In this document: in pieces, positions 16,134 to 25,286 of the stretch
Position numbering within the stretch: position 1 is the stretch's first letter
Layout: each line of letters starts with the position of its first letter
DNA from: Pseudomonas marincola
GTDB lineage: Bacteria > Pseudomonadota > Gammaproteobacteria > Pseudomonadales > Pseudomonadaceae
Length of the DNA: 64,000 nucleotides
NCBI RefSeq assembly: GCF_900116605.1
Contig: NZ_FPBC01000017.1
Location: 35,970 to 99,969, forward strand
Direction of reading: 5' to 3'
The notes under the pieces: model-generated
Database searches by the model: none
Seen by the model: the letters and a program-made list of their open reading frames with translations, nothing else
Told to the model about the DNA's origin: nothing
Position numbers and translations under genes: made by a program

Positions 16134-17956
16134 TTAAGCGACTCCAGACTCTGAGTGAAGGCGCTGGCGCCCTGCTCGGCGGTACTGAATGAGTGACGCA
16201 TAAAGGCGAACAGCTCACGGCCGCAACCGACGCCGTTGTCCAGCAGGCCCGGCGCATTTTCACGGGCGGCCCATTCGCCATCGCTAAGCAACACGCTCAG
16301 CTCTCCGGTCAGGCCGTTGAGGCGGATAATGTCGCCATCGCGCACACGTGCCAGCGGGCCGCCATCAAAGGCTTCCGGACACACATGAATGGCCGCCGGA
16401 ATCTTGCCCGACGCACCGGACATACGCCCGTCTGTTACCAGCGCCACTTTGAAGCCGCGATCTTGTAGCACACCGAGAAACGGCGTCATCTTGTGCAACT
16501 CGGGCATGCCATTCGAGCGCGGGCCCTGAAAGCGCATCACCGCGACCACGTCGCAATCCAGCTCACCGGCCTTGAACGCATCGGCCAAGGCTTGTTGATC
16601 CTGAAACACCCTGGCCGGCGCCTCGACAACCTGATGCTCCAGCGCCACCGCAGAGACCTTCATCACGCCACGGCCGAGATTGCCCTCCATCACCCGCAAT
16701 CCGCCTTCAGGCGAGAACGGGTTAGCTACCGGCCGCAGCACGCTTTCGTCGTAACTCTTGCCCGGCCCGTCACGCCACACCAGTTCACCGTCCTGCAGGA
16801 ACGGCTCTTGGGTATAGCGGCGCAAACCGTGCCCGGCAACTGTGTTGACGTTGTCATGCAGCAAGCCGGCATCAAGCAATTGAGCAATCAAAAACGCCAT
16901 GCCGCCTGCGGCCTGGAAATGATTGATATCGGATTTACCATTGGGATAAACATGCGCCAGCGTCGGCACTACCGCCGACAAGTCGGCCATGTCCTGCCAT
17001 GTCAGTTGTATGCCTGCTGCCCGGGCAATCGCCGGTAAATGCAGGGTGTGATTGGTCGAGCCGCCAGTCGCGCTGAGGGCCACAATCGCATTGACCAGAC
17101 AGCGCTCATCAACAATCTCGGCCAGCGGCGTGAACTGCCCGCCCTGTTTGGTCAGTTGAGTTATCTGCCGCGTGGCGGCGACCGTAAGCGCATCACGCAG
17201 CGGGGTATTCGGATTAATGAACGAGGCGCCTGGCAAGTGCAGCCCCATCACTTCCATCAGCAATTGATTGGTGTTGGCCGTGCCGTAAAAGGTGCACGTG
17301 CCGGGGCTGTGATAAGCACTCATTTCAGCTTCGAGCAGTTCATCACGGCTGGCTTTGCCCTCGGCATAGCGCTGGCGTACGTCGGCTTTTTCCTTGTTCG
17401 ACAGTCCCGAAGGCATCGGGCCAGCGGGAATGAACAGGGTTGGCAGATGACCGAAACGCAGCGCGCCCATCATCAGGCCCGGCACGATCTTGTCGCAAAT
17501 ACCCAGATACAGCGCGGCATCAAACATGTTGTGTGACAGCGCCACGGCCGTCGACATGGCAATCACTTCGCGGCTGGCGATGCCCAGCTCCATGCCGGGC
17601 TCACCTTGGGTGACGCCATCACACATCGCCGGTACGCCACCGGCAAACTGGCCGACCGAACCGACATCGCGCAGCGCCTGTTTAATCTGCTCGGGGTAAT
17701 CCTTGTACGGCTGATGCGCCGAAAGCATGTCGTTGTAAGCCGAGATTATCGCCACGTTGGCGGCATTCATCAGGCGCAGCGACTGCTTGTCTTCCGCGCC
17801 GCAACCGGCCACACCATGGGCGAAGTTGGCGCATTGCAACTTGCCACGCTGCGGGCCGTCACTGGCCGCCGCCGCAATCATCGCCATGTAGCGTTCGCGG
17901 GTGGCGCGACTGCGCTCAATCAGACGGTCTGTTACCTCGATAACACGGGGATGCAT
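16130..17956 (-). CDS. edd: 6-phosphogluconate dehydratase
   Basis: A 608-residue IlvD/Edd-family dehydratase with an iron-sulfur cluster that converts 6-phosphogluconate to KDPG. Conserved stretches include AGGVPAMCDGVTQGEPGME near 110-130 and VTDGRMSGASGKIPAA near 510. The reading frame is open to 18004, but the ATG at 17956 has GGAG nine bases upstream and gives the standard 608-residue length. It is the first gene of edd-glk, divergent from gap, with a HexR-like site in the gap. Confidence 0.97.
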   Translation of the reverse strand: MHPRVIEVTDRLIERSRATRERYMAMIAAAASDGPQRGKLQCANFAHGVAGCGAEDKQSLRLMNAANVAIISAYNDMLSAHQPYKDYPEQIKQALRDVGSVGQFAGGVPAMCDGVTQGEPGMELGIASREVIAMSTAVALSHNMFDAALYLGICDKIVPGLMMGALRFGHLPTLFIPAGPMPSGLSNKEKADVRQRYAEGKASRDELLEAEMSAYHSPGTCTFYGTANTNQLLMEVMGLHLPGASFINPNTPLRDALTVAATRQITQLTKQGGQFTPLAEIVDERCLVNAIVALSATGGSTNHTLHLPAIARAAGIQLTWQDMADLSAVVPTLAHVYPNGKSDINHFQAAGGMAFLIAQLLDAGLLHDNVNTVAGHGLRRYTQEPFLQDGELVWRDGPGKSYDESVLRPVANPFSPEGGLRVMEGNLGRGVMKVSAVALEHQVVEAPARVFQDQQALADAFKAGELDCDVVAVMRFQGPRSNGMPELHKMTPFLGVLQDRGFKVALVTDGRMSGASGKIPAAIHVCPEAFDGGPLARVRDGDIIRLNGLTGELSVLLSDGEWAARENAPGLLDNGVGCGRELFAFMRHSFSTAEQGASAFTQSLESLK

Positions 17957-18050
17957 GATATTGACTCCGGGCTCGTGATAAGCCGCATTAGTAACATCTA
18001 ACAAAATAATGCGTTTAATAACGCCTTGATTTCTATTTAAACAGGAGTAA

Positions 18051-18070
18051 TTTTAGTTTTCCAACAACAA
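18051..18070. promoter_or_regulatory. Putative HexR operator between edd and gap
   Basis: TAGT-N6-ACAACA (core 18054-18069) resembles the site upstream of zwf and lies 20 bases before the gap start codon. Spacing differs by one base from the zwf copy. It could act as the shared HexR target of edd and gap known in other pseudomonads. Confidence 0.45.
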
Positions 18071-18090
18071 AACCAAAAACGGACAAGCTT

Positions 18091-19092
18091 ATGACGCTGC
18101 GTATCGCTATCAATGGTTTTGGTCGAATTGGCCGTAACGTCCTGCGCGCGCTGTATACGCAGGATTACCGCCAGCATCTGCAAGTCGTTGCCATCAACGA
18201 CCTCGGCGAAAGCGCCATCAATGCCCACCTGCTCAAGCACGACAGCGTACATGGCCTGTTCGATGCGAGCATCGAATACGATGACCACAGTATTAGCGTA
18301 AACGGTGACCGCATCGCTGTCAGTGCAATTGCCGATCCCGGGCAATTGCCGTGGCAAAAACTACAGGTCGATGTGGTGTTCGAATGCAGCGGATTATTCA
18401 CCGAACGCAGCAAGGCTGCCGCCCACCTCAAGGCCGGCGCCAACAAGGTGATTATCTCGGCGCCCGCCAAGGGCGCTGACGCAACCGTGGTATTCGGGGT
18501 GAATCACGACATTCTGCGCGCCGAGCACCAGATTATTTCCAGCGCGTCCTGCACCACAAACTGCCTGGCCCCGGTCGCGCAAGTGCTGCATCGCGAACTG
18601 GGCATCGAAAATGGCTTGATGACCACCATTCACGCCTACACCAACGACCAGAACCTGACCGATGTGTATCACCGCGACCCTTATCGCGCCCGCTCAGCCA
18701 CTCAATCGATGATTCCCAGCAAGACTGGCGCTGCCGAAGCCGTCGGCCTGGTGCTGCCAGAACTGGCCGGCAAGTTGACGGGCATGGCGGTGCGCGTACC
18801 GGTGATCAATGTGTCGCTGGTGGACCTGACCCTGAATGTTCAACGCCAGACCAGTCGTGATGAGGTTAATGCGATGATGCTGGCCGCCAGCGAGCAATCA
18901 TCTGTACTCGGCTATAACAGCCTGCCGTTGGTGTCATGCGACTTTAATCACAACCCACTGTCGTCGATATTCGACGCCAACCACACGCGTGTCAGCGGCA
19001 ACCTGCTCAAAGTAATGGCTTGGTACGACAACGAATGGGCGTTCTCCAACCGCATGCTCGATAACTGCATTGCCCTGTGCGCGGCACGCTGA
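18091..19092 (+). CDS. gap: Glyceraldehyde-3-phosphate dehydrogenase
   Basis: A 333-residue phosphorylating GAPDH. The NAD-binding INGFGRIGRNVLRAL is at the N-terminus, the catalytic cysteine lies in SASCTTNCLAP near 150, and WYDNEWAFSNRM is at the C-terminus. It is divergent from edd, which fits the catabolic (HexR-controlled) gap paralogue of pseudomonads that oxidises the triose phosphate released by Eda. An erythrose-4-phosphate dehydrogenase role is possible but less likely in this context. Confidence 0.96.
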   Translation: MTLRIAINGFGRIGRNVLRALYTQDYRQHLQVVAINDLGESAINAHLLKHDSVHGLFDASIEYDDHSISVNGDRIAVSAIADPGQLPWQKLQVDVVFECSGLFTERSKAAAHLKAGANKVIISAPAKGADATVVFGVNHDILRAEHQIISSASCTTNCLAPVAQVLHRELGIENGLMTTIHAYTNDQNLTDVYHRDPYRARSATQSMIPSKTGAAEAVGLVLPELAGKLTGMAVRVPVINVSLVDLTLNVQRQTSRDEVNAMMLAASEQSSVLGYNSLPLVSCDFNHNPLSSIFDANHTRVSGNLLKVMAWYDNEWAFSNRMLDNCIALCAAR

Positions 19093-19171
19093 CTGGCGCT
19101 TGCAGCGATAAACCGCAGGGTCATTTGGCCTTCACTTGCCTCTGCGCCAAGTGAAGGCCCAAGTACCAAGC

Positions 19172-19603
19172 TTAGCTATCCAGTTGCAGTGGCTCGATAC
19201 AGCAGGCGCGATTGTCCAGCGCCTCAAGCAGTCGGCAATGCTGCGCCTCATGGCTTTCACAGCCCTCAAGCTTGGCCAACTCGGCACGCATACGTTGCAA
19301 GTCGCGGACACGTTCATCTATCGCCGCAATGTGCTCACGCACCAGCTTGTCGGCAGCCTCGCATGAGCGATGCGGTTGGCTGGCCAAGCCGAGCAAGGTG
19401 CGAATTTCGTCGAGACTGAATCCCAGCTCACGACCACGGCGAATAAAGCGCACGCGGTCTACATCGACCGGCTGGTAGTGACGATAACCGGAAGCGCTGC
19501 GGTGCGGTTCCGGCAACAGGCCGCTACGCTCATAGAAGCGGATAGTTTCAAGGTTTACGCCACTTTCGCGGCTCAGCGCGCTGATGGTAAATGGCTTACT
19601 CAC
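19172..19603 (-). CDS. MerR-family metal-type regulator
   Basis: A 143-residue MerR-family activator. The N-terminal winged helix (FTISALSRESGVNLETIRFYERSGLLPEPHRSASGYRHY) is followed by the dimerisation coiled coil (about 80-115). The C-terminal part carries four cysteines and two histidines (GCESHEAQHC near 113-122, and a CC pair near 134), a plausible metal-binding site. It is divergent from a CDF efflux gene with a MerR-type 19-base-spacer promoter between them. The metal cannot be deduced; Zn, Cd or Co are candidates. Confidence 0.88.
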   Translation of the reverse strand: MSKPFTISALSRESGVNLETIRFYERSGLLPEPHRSASGYRHYQPVDVDRVRFIRRGRELGFSLDEIRTLLGLASQPHRSCEAADKLVREHIAAIDERVRDLQRMRAELAKLEGCESHEAQHCRLLEALDNRACCIEPLQLDS

Positions 19604-19606
19604 CTA

Positions 19607-19637
19607 TTGACTCCGTAGTGACTACAGGGTTTAGCGT
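19607..19637 (+). promoter_or_regulatory. MerR-type promoter/operator of the CDF gene
   Basis: TTGACT (-35, 19607-19612) and TAGCGT (-10, 19632-19637) are separated by 19 bases, the over-long spacing typical of MerR-activated promoters. The spacer holds a perfect palindrome GTAGTGACTAC (19615-19625). It lies 30 bases before the CDF start codon. Confidence 0.7.
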
Positions 19638-19666
19638 AGCGCTCATTACCTGACAGGAGAAGCAAA

Positions 19667-20290
19667 ATGTCTGCAAATTGCTGCGCTCATACACCGCAAA
19701 CACCACCGGACAAGGGCTACCGGAAAATCCTCTGGCTGGCATTGATCATCAACTTCGCCATGTTCGTGGTCGAGATTGCCAGCGGTTTCCAGGCCGGTTC
19801 GGTGTCGCTTTTGGCTGACTCACTGGATTTTCTCGGCGACGCCGCCAACTACGGCATCAGCCTTTGGGTACTCGGCATGGCCGTTGTGTGGCGCGCCAAA
19901 GCCTCGCTGTTCAAAGCGTTCTCGATGTTGGTCTTCGGTTGCGGCGTATTGATTGTGGCCGTGTGGCACGCAGTCAATGGCGTGGTGCCTGAAGCGCAAA
20001 CCATGGGCGTGATCGGCACGCTGGCGTTAGTTGCCAACCTGCTGACGGCAGCGCTGCTTTACGCCTACCGTGAAGGCGACAGCAACATGCGCAGCGTTTG
20101 GCTGTGCACCCGCAACGATGCCATCGGCAACATTGCCGTTCTGATTGCAGCACTGGGTGTATTCGGCACCGGCAGCGCCTGGCCCGACCTGATTGTTGCC
20201 AGCATCATGGCCAGCCTGGCCATCAGCGCCGCGTATCAGGTCACCCGCCAGGCTCGTGATGAACTGCAGGCAGAGGCGCACAGCCACTGA
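19667..20290 (+). CDS. Cation-diffusion-facilitator type efflux protein, short form
   Basis: A 207-residue CDF-like transporter with six predicted membrane helices. The metal-site aspartates are in LLADSLDFLGDAANYG near 45-60 and CTRNDAIGNIAVLI near 145-158. It ends shortly after helix 6, lacking the C-terminal cytoplasmic domain of classical ~300-residue CDF proteins, and has a short His-containing tail. The N-terminus has a CC pair. Its divergent MerR regulator and MerR-type promoter indicate metal-induced export across the inner membrane. Preceded by AGGAGA. Confidence 0.88.
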   Translation: MSANCCAHTPQTPPDKGYRKILWLALIINFAMFVVEIASGFQAGSVSLLADSLDFLGDAANYGISLWVLGMAVVWRAKASLFKAFSMLVFGCGVLIVAVWHAVNGVVPEAQTMGVIGTLALVANLLTAALLYAYREGDSNMRSVWLCTRNDAIGNIAVLIAALGVFGTGSAWPDLIVASIMASLAISAAYQVTRQARDELQAEAHSH

Positions 20291-20327
20291 GCGCCCTGAC
20301 ACCAGCGGCGCAGAATCGGCGCGATCA

Positions 20328-21215
20328 TCACCTGACCATGTGACTGCTCAGGTAATCGATGAAACAGGTGATCCGCGCCGCCAATGCCGTGTTGCGGTAA
20401 TACACGGCATTAATCGGCTGCATCGATTCGAGCGTGTCCTGCGGGCAAACCTGCACAAGATTACCCAGCGCGCAATCCGCTGCGGTCATGAAGTCCGACA
20501 GGCACACGATGCCGTTCCCAGCCAACCCCAACTGGCGGATTGTCTCGCCACTTGAGGCATAGAGGCTGGGGTTGATCATCCAGCCATCACCCTGCGCATG
20601 GCGCAGCGGCCACAGGTTCAGGCTTTCTGGCTGAGTGAAGCCGATCAGGCAATGCTGCCTCAGCGCATCGACCGTTTCGGGCACGCCGGCCCGCTGTAAG
20701 TATGCAGGACTTGCCAGCACGCGCCGCTGGCTGCTGCCAAGCGGCCTGGCGTGCAGGGTCGAGTCACGCAACGGGCCAATACGTATCGCCACATCGGTGC
20801 GCTGCTCAAGCAGATCGATTATCTGATCGCTGCTATTGAGTTCCAACTCGATATCCGGATACAACGTCCGGAATCCGTCAACCAGCGGCACCACGACATG
20901 CAGCATAAACGGCGACGCCGCATTAACCCGCAGGCGTCCGGCCGGCTTTTGCCTGCGCAGGGCCATCTGTTCTTCGGCCTCTTCCACCGAGGCGATGATC
21001 TTGCGCGCCTGCAGCAGAAATGCCTGCCCCTCCTCGGTGATTTCCAGCCGCCGGGTGGTGCGCCGCAACAGGGTTACATCGAGCTTTTCTTCAAGCCGAC
21101 TGAGCGCCCGGCTAACGGCGGATGCAGTCTGTTCCAGCAACTCTGCAGCCGCACTGATAGAGCCGCAGTCAATCACCGCGACGTAGGCTTGCAATTCATC
21201 AAGGGTCGATTTCAT
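20328..21215 (-). CDS. LysR-family transcriptional regulator
   Basis: A 295-residue LTTR. The N-terminal helix-turn-helix (LDELQAYVAVIDCGSISAAAELLEQTASAVSRALSRLEEKL) is at 4-45 and the effector-binding domain at about 90-290. The segment arrangement (LRRTTRRLEITEEGQAFL) matches the CrgA/DsdC-like AaeR branch common near quinone or aldehyde oxidoreductase genes, but no such target is adjacent. It is convergent with the CDF gene. Target unknown. Confidence 0.9.
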   Translation of the reverse strand: MKSTLDELQAYVAVIDCGSISAAAELLEQTASAVSRALSRLEEKLDVTLLRRTTRRLEITEEGQAFLLQARKIIASVEEAEEQMALRRQKPAGRLRVNAASPFMLHVVVPLVDGFRTLYPDIELELNSSDQIIDLLEQRTDVAIRIGPLRDSTLHARPLGSSQRRVLASPAYLQRAGVPETVDALRQHCLIGFTQPESLNLWPLRHAQGDGWMINPSLYASSGETIRQLGLAGNGIVCLSDFMTAADCALGNLVQVCPQDTLESMQPINAVYYRNTALAARITCFIDYLSSHMVR

Positions 21216-21309
21216 TGCTGAACTTTAATCAAAAATGACGGCGCAAAACAGCTCTGTTCACGCATGAATCCTCAGAGCCAACGCCGGTCACCAACGTGCT
21301 CTGCCGTGA

Positions 21310-21723
21310 TTAAAAATCGACTTTGCCGCGGCCGGCCTTGATCGCACCGCGCTTGGTCTTGCCCTCAAGCCGGCGCTTCTTGGAGCCGAGAGTTGGCCTG
21401 GTCGGGCGCCGGGCTTTTTCAGTTTTAGCCGCACTGCGGATCAACTCAAGCAGACGCTCCAGTGCATCTGCGCGGTTTTGTTCCTGCGTGCGGTATTGCT
21501 GCGCCTTGATAATGATCAAACCGCTCGCAGTAATGCGGCTGTCGCGCAGCGCCAGCAAGCGCTCCTTGTAGAACGGCGGCAATGACGAGGCCTGAATATC
21601 GAAGCGCAAATGCATGGCGCTCGACACCTTATTGACGTTTTGCCCGCCCGCACCCTGAGCGCGGATAGCCGTAAGCTCGACCTCATCATCTGGCAAATGA
21701 ACGCTATTTGAGACTTCCAGCAT
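21310..21723 (-). CDS. arfB: Alternative ribosome-rescue factor B (peptidyl-tRNA hydrolase)
   Basis: A 137-residue ArfB/YaeJ protein that releases peptides from ribosomes stalled without a stop codon. The catalytic AQGAGGQNVNK motif is at about 24-34. The C-terminal tail is rich in Lys/Arg (EKARRPTRPTLGSKKRR and following), as needed to enter the empty mRNA channel. The ATG at 21723 aligns with the E. coli start (MLEVSNSVHLPDDEVEL); an upstream GTG two codons earlier is less likely. Confidence 0.95.
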   Translation of the reverse strand: MLEVSNSVHLPDDEVELTAIRAQGAGGQNVNKVSSAMHLRFDIQASSLPPFYKERLLALRDSRITASGLIIIKAQQYRTQEQNRADALERLLELIRSAAKTEKARRPTRPTLGSKKRRLEGKTKRGAIKAGRGKVDF

Positions 21724-21886
21724 GCTCACAATTCTTTATAAATGAGCCACAAGCATAACCCGAGTCGCACCCGGGCTGGGTTTAAGCCTGAGCCCGGTAA
21801 ATTTTAATCACGCTTTTTCCGTGCCACCGCGTGGGCGCTTAGGCTAATTTAGGCCAATTGCCTCATCTCCATCGCAAGGTTGAATC

Positions 21887-23083
21887 ATGGACTCACTGAC
21901 TCAAGTGGTGCTCGGCGCCGGCATTCAGGGCGCCCTGCTCGGTCGTTGGCAAGGTCGTAAAGCCCTGCTCTATGGCGGGCTGCTCGGCACGCTGCCGGAC
22001 ATGGACGTGCTGATCGATTACGGCGATGCAGTAGCGGACATGACTTATCACCGCGGCTTCAGCCATTCCCTGTTGGTGTTGAGCGCCGTGGCAATAGTGC
22101 TGACGCTGTTGATCCGGCGCTTTGCACCCAACCCCGGCTATTCGGGTAAACGCCTGCTGTTGACCCTGTGGCTGGTGCTCGCCACCCATCCATTGCTCGA
22201 CAGCTTCACCAGTTATGGCACCCAATTGTTCTGGCCGCTGACGCCGACGCCCACTGCCTGGTCGAGCATATTCATCATCGACCCGCTGTACACCCTGCCA
22301 TTGTTGGCGGCGATGACGCTTGGCTTGATTTACGGCCTGAAGGGCAGATTCGCCAAGGCACCCGCCATCGCGCTGGCAATATCGACGGCGTATCTGGCCA
22401 GCACTGTAGTGGGTAAAAACGTTGCCGAGTACCGGGTCGAAGCGCAACTGGCGAAACAAGGGATCCATGCTGAGCAGATATTCAGCTCGCCCACGCCGTT
22501 CAATAGCCTGCTTTGGCGGGTGATGGTGCTCGATGGCGATGACTACTATGAAGCGTTGTCCGGCTGGTTTGACCATAGCCCGCCAGTACTCGAGCGGATT
22601 TCACGCGGCACACAACTGGCAGAAGCCCTCAAGGATTCGCCCGCACATGCGCGACTGGCCTGGTTTACTGATGGTTTGTTGCGCTACGACCGAATTGTCG
22701 GCCACCGTCTTGACGGCCACCGTAGTGACACCCACCGTCTTGACGGCCAGCGAATGGTCGGCCAGCGTGGTGACTCCCGAACTGATAGCAACTTAGCGGC
22801 TGATGGCCTGAGCGATGATGGGCAGAAAGAGGCTGAAAGCTATTTGATTGTCACTGATTTGCGTTTGGGCATGACCGGGTTTCATCCTTTCCGCTTCGAC
22901 TTTGCTCACTGGCAAAACGGCAAATGGCAATTGCAAAGTACGGTTGAGCGTTGGCCGGTCGCCCGGGGCGATCTGGATCGCCTGAAACTACTCTGGACCC
23001 GCATCTGGCACCCTGATACGCCGGTGCCCTTGGCGGCATGGGCTAGCGAATTGGCCAAGCCGTTAATCAGTCAAACCCGCTAA
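21887..23083 (+). CDS. YdjM-like membrane-bound metal-dependent hydrolase
   Basis: A 398-residue LexA-binding/YdjM-family (DUF457) membrane protein. The N-terminus MDSLTQVVLGAGIQGALLG, the PDMDVLIDYG motif near 40 and HRGFSHSLLVL near 58-68 are typical, and the His/Asp residues suggest metal binding. Membrane helices lie at about 65-82, 95-110, 130-155 and 160-185. The C-terminal third is soluble and contains a pentapeptide repeat (residues 270-299) described separately. The start has AAGGTTG upstream. It is monocistronic. The family's activity is not established. Confidence 0.85.
   Translation: MDSLTQVVLGAGIQGALLGRWQGRKALLYGGLLGTLPDMDVLIDYGDAVADMTYHRGFSHSLLVLSAVAIVLTLLIRRFAPNPGYSGKRLLLTLWLVLATHPLLDSFTSYGTQLFWPLTPTPTAWSSIFIIDPLYTLPLLAAMTLGLIYGLKGRFAKAPAIALAISTAYLASTVVGKNVAEYRVEAQLAKQGIHAEQIFSSPTPFNSLLWRVMVLDGDDYYEALSGWFDHSPPVLERISRGTQLAEALKDSPAHARLAWFTDGLLRYDRIVGHRLDGHRSDTHRLDGQRMVGQRGDSRTDSNLAADGLSDDGQKEAESYLIVTDLRLGMTGFHPFRFDFAHWQNGKWQLQSTVERWPVARGDLDRLKLLWTRIWHPDTPVPLAAWASELAKPLISQTR
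22694..22783 (+). repeat. In-frame 15-bp tandem repeat, about six units
   Basis: Six consecutive 15-base units in the YdjM-like gene encode a pentapeptide of the form [LIM]-[DV]-G-[HQ]-R. Units 1-5 (22694-22768) are clear and unit 6 is degenerate. The core DNA word is GACGGCCACCGT. It inserts a charged, His/Arg-rich linker in the soluble domain and keeps the frame. Confidence 0.8.
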
Positions 23084-23142
23084 ACCAACCGCCACTCGCC
23101 GACTTGCGCGCAGACTCGAACGACTAGCCTGCGCGCAATGAT

Positions 23143-25101
23143 TTACGCCGTCCGGAATTGGCGAACCAGATTCTGCAATTCAAGCCCAAGACGCGCCAAC
23201 TCGGCGCTGGAGGCTGCGGTTTGTTCGCTCGCGGTGGCGCTCTGCTCGCCAATGTCGCGCACCCGAGTCACGCTTTCGCTGATGTTTTCCGCCACGCTGC
23301 TTTGCTCTTCAGCGGCCGCCGCAATCTGCTGATTCATCTGCTCGATGGTGCTGACAGACAAAGTGATGCGGCCCAGCGCATTACCCGCATCAAGGGCCAG
23401 ATCAACCGTGCGCCGCGTCAGCTTCAAGCTGCTGCCCATCTGCTCTGCAGCGCCTTTGGCCATGTCTTGCAGCCCGGCGATCAGGGTTTCGATCTCTTCG
23501 GTTGAAGTGCGCGCACGTTGCGCCAAGGCCCGCACCTCGTCTGCCACTACTGCAAAACCACGGCCTTGCTCACCTGCCCGCGCCGCCTCAATCGCGGCGT
23601 TGAGCGCCAGCAGATTGGTTTGCTCGGCAACCGAACGAATCACCTCAAGCACGCTGCCAATGCGCTCGCTCTCAAGATTAAGCGCTTCAATGGCCTGTGC
23701 CGACTGCTCAACTTCGCCTGCCAGGCTGTGTATTTGCGAAACCGCCTCCTGCACCACGCTATTGCCCTGCTGCGCCTCACTGTCGGCCTCGCGAGCAGCC
23801 AGAGACGCTTGATCGGCGTTCTGAGCAACTTCCTGCACAGTGGCGGCCATCTGGTGCATGGCCGTTGCCGTCTGTTCGGTTTCAAGTTTCTGCTGCTGCA
23901 CGCCAACGCTGGTCTGCGCGGTAATGGTCGAAAGCTGCTCTGCGGCAGCAGCAATCTGGCTGACACCACCGCCAATGTGCCCGATCAAATTGCGCAGGCT
24001 CAGGGTCATGCGCTGCATGGCCGACATCAACTGTCCGACCTCATCGGCCCGCTCGCAGACGATGTCACGGCTCAGGTCGCCAGCAGCGATCTGCTCGGCA
24101 AAGGTGACGGCCTGGCGCAATGGCGCGACAATCGAGCGGGTGATCAACAAGGCTGCAATCACCCCGATCAGCACCGCAGCGGCGGCCATGCCGATCAACG
24201 CCAGCAACGCCTGTTGGCGAATGCTCTGCATGCTTGCAGCTTCCGCCACCTTGGCCTGATCAACCAGCGCCAGCACTGCATGCGCAGCCTCAAGCATGGT
24301 GGCCTCGGCTGCATTGCCATCGCTGACCACTTGCATGTAGTTATTGAAGGCCTGCTGATACACCTTCAGCGCCTGCAGGGCTTTATCGATCGAAGTCTTT
24401 TGATCATCATCGAGCCAGATCATCAGGTTGCGCGCGACCGTTTCCAGGTCTTCATTGGTGTACTTCCAGTCGCGCAGGGCGTCGGCCGAACCATCAATGA
24501 TGTACAGGTTCTCATTGCTGCGCAGGTCGAGCATGCGCTTGCTCAACCCCGATGCTGTCTCCGCCAGCGTTAATGGATCACTGCCTTTTAATTTGTCGCC
24601 TTCAAGGCGCAGTTCACGCACGGCGTCGTACATTTCGAACTCGATCATTTCGAACTGATCACGCGCCTCGCCCGCCGCACTGCTCATTTGTTCGCGCGCC
24701 TGGCGCGCCTTATCGGTCAGCGCCACAAACTGATCGAACTGCTGGCGATACTGCTCTAAAGCAGTGCCCATGGCTTCCAACTGGTTGCTGTTGTGGCCAT
24801 CGTCGCGGCTCAGTTGCTCATCCAGCAGACCCTTGACCACGTCGAACTGATCGCGGGTCCGCGATGCCGTATCGGCGGTTTGTTTCAGCGCATAATCACC
24901 CTCGAAACGCAGTGCATTGAGCACTGCCACGTCGATCGCGCTGAAACGGTTGACCTGCTCATGTCGCCCGGCAACAGCCTCTACCGCCCAATAGCCCGTC
25001 AGCGCCACCGCCGCCGTTAACAGCAACACGACGGTAAATCCGCCGAGCAGTTTTTTGCCGACGGCAAAGTTGCTAAATACGCGGGAAACAGGCAACAGCA
25101 T
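23143..25101 (-). CDS. Methyl-accepting chemotaxis protein with HBM-like sensor
   Basis: A 652-residue chemoreceptor. A membrane helix at about 17-38 is followed by a long (~250-residue) all-helical periplasmic domain rich in Gln/Asp and typical of HBM (helical bimodular) sensors such as McpS of P. putida, which binds TCA-cycle acids. A second helix is at about 298-318, then HAMP and the signalling domain. The hairpin tip LNAAIEAARAGEQGRGFAVVADEVRALAQR is complete. No C-terminal CheR-binding pentapeptide is seen. A FliA-like promoter lies upstream. The ligand is not determined from sequence. Confidence 0.9.
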   Translation of the reverse strand: MLLPVSRVFSNFAVGKKLLGGFTVVLLLTAAVALTGYWAVEAVAGRHEQVNRFSAIDVAVLNALRFEGDYALKQTADTASRTRDQFDVVKGLLDEQLSRDDGHNSNQLEAMGTALEQYRQQFDQFVALTDKARQAREQMSSAAGEARDQFEMIEFEMYDAVRELRLEGDKLKGSDPLTLAETASGLSKRMLDLRSNENLYIIDGSADALRDWKYTNEDLETVARNLMIWLDDDQKTSIDKALQALKVYQQAFNNYMQVVSDGNAAEATMLEAAHAVLALVDQAKVAEAASMQSIRQQALLALIGMAAAAVLIGVIAALLITRSIVAPLRQAVTFAEQIAAGDLSRDIVCERADEVGQLMSAMQRMTLSLRNLIGHIGGGVSQIAAAAEQLSTITAQTSVGVQQQKLETEQTATAMHQMAATVQEVAQNADQASLAAREADSEAQQGNSVVQEAVSQIHSLAGEVEQSAQAIEALNLESERIGSVLEVIRSVAEQTNLLALNAAIEAARAGEQGRGFAVVADEVRALAQRARTSTEEIETLIAGLQDMAKGAAEQMGSSLKLTRRTVDLALDAGNALGRITLSVSTIEQMNQQIAAAAEEQSSVAENISESVTRVRDIGEQSATASEQTAASSAELARLGLELQNLVRQFRTA

Positions 25102-25286
25102 AGAATCACTCCATTATCGTTATTCACTGCACCGGCGGGCCTCGCGACAGCCCGAGCCAGCGGCAGTATTTGTTGGACGACTGTGATAGCAAGCCTTATG
25201 CCATCACTCCTTGTCCTAATCATCGACGCCTCTGGCGCGCAAGATTGATCAGCAATGCGTGCAGATCGTCTTATATCCAAAGTGTT

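Noticed and set aside
17956..18004. Longer edd start at 18004
   Set aside because: The extra 16 codons lack conservation, whereas the ATG at 17956 has a good ribosome site and gives the standard length.
23518..24573. 351-residue open frame on the plus strand opposite the chemoreceptor gene
   Set aside because: Antisense shadow of the MCP coding sequence, with Cys/His/Arg-rich composition typical of such artefacts.
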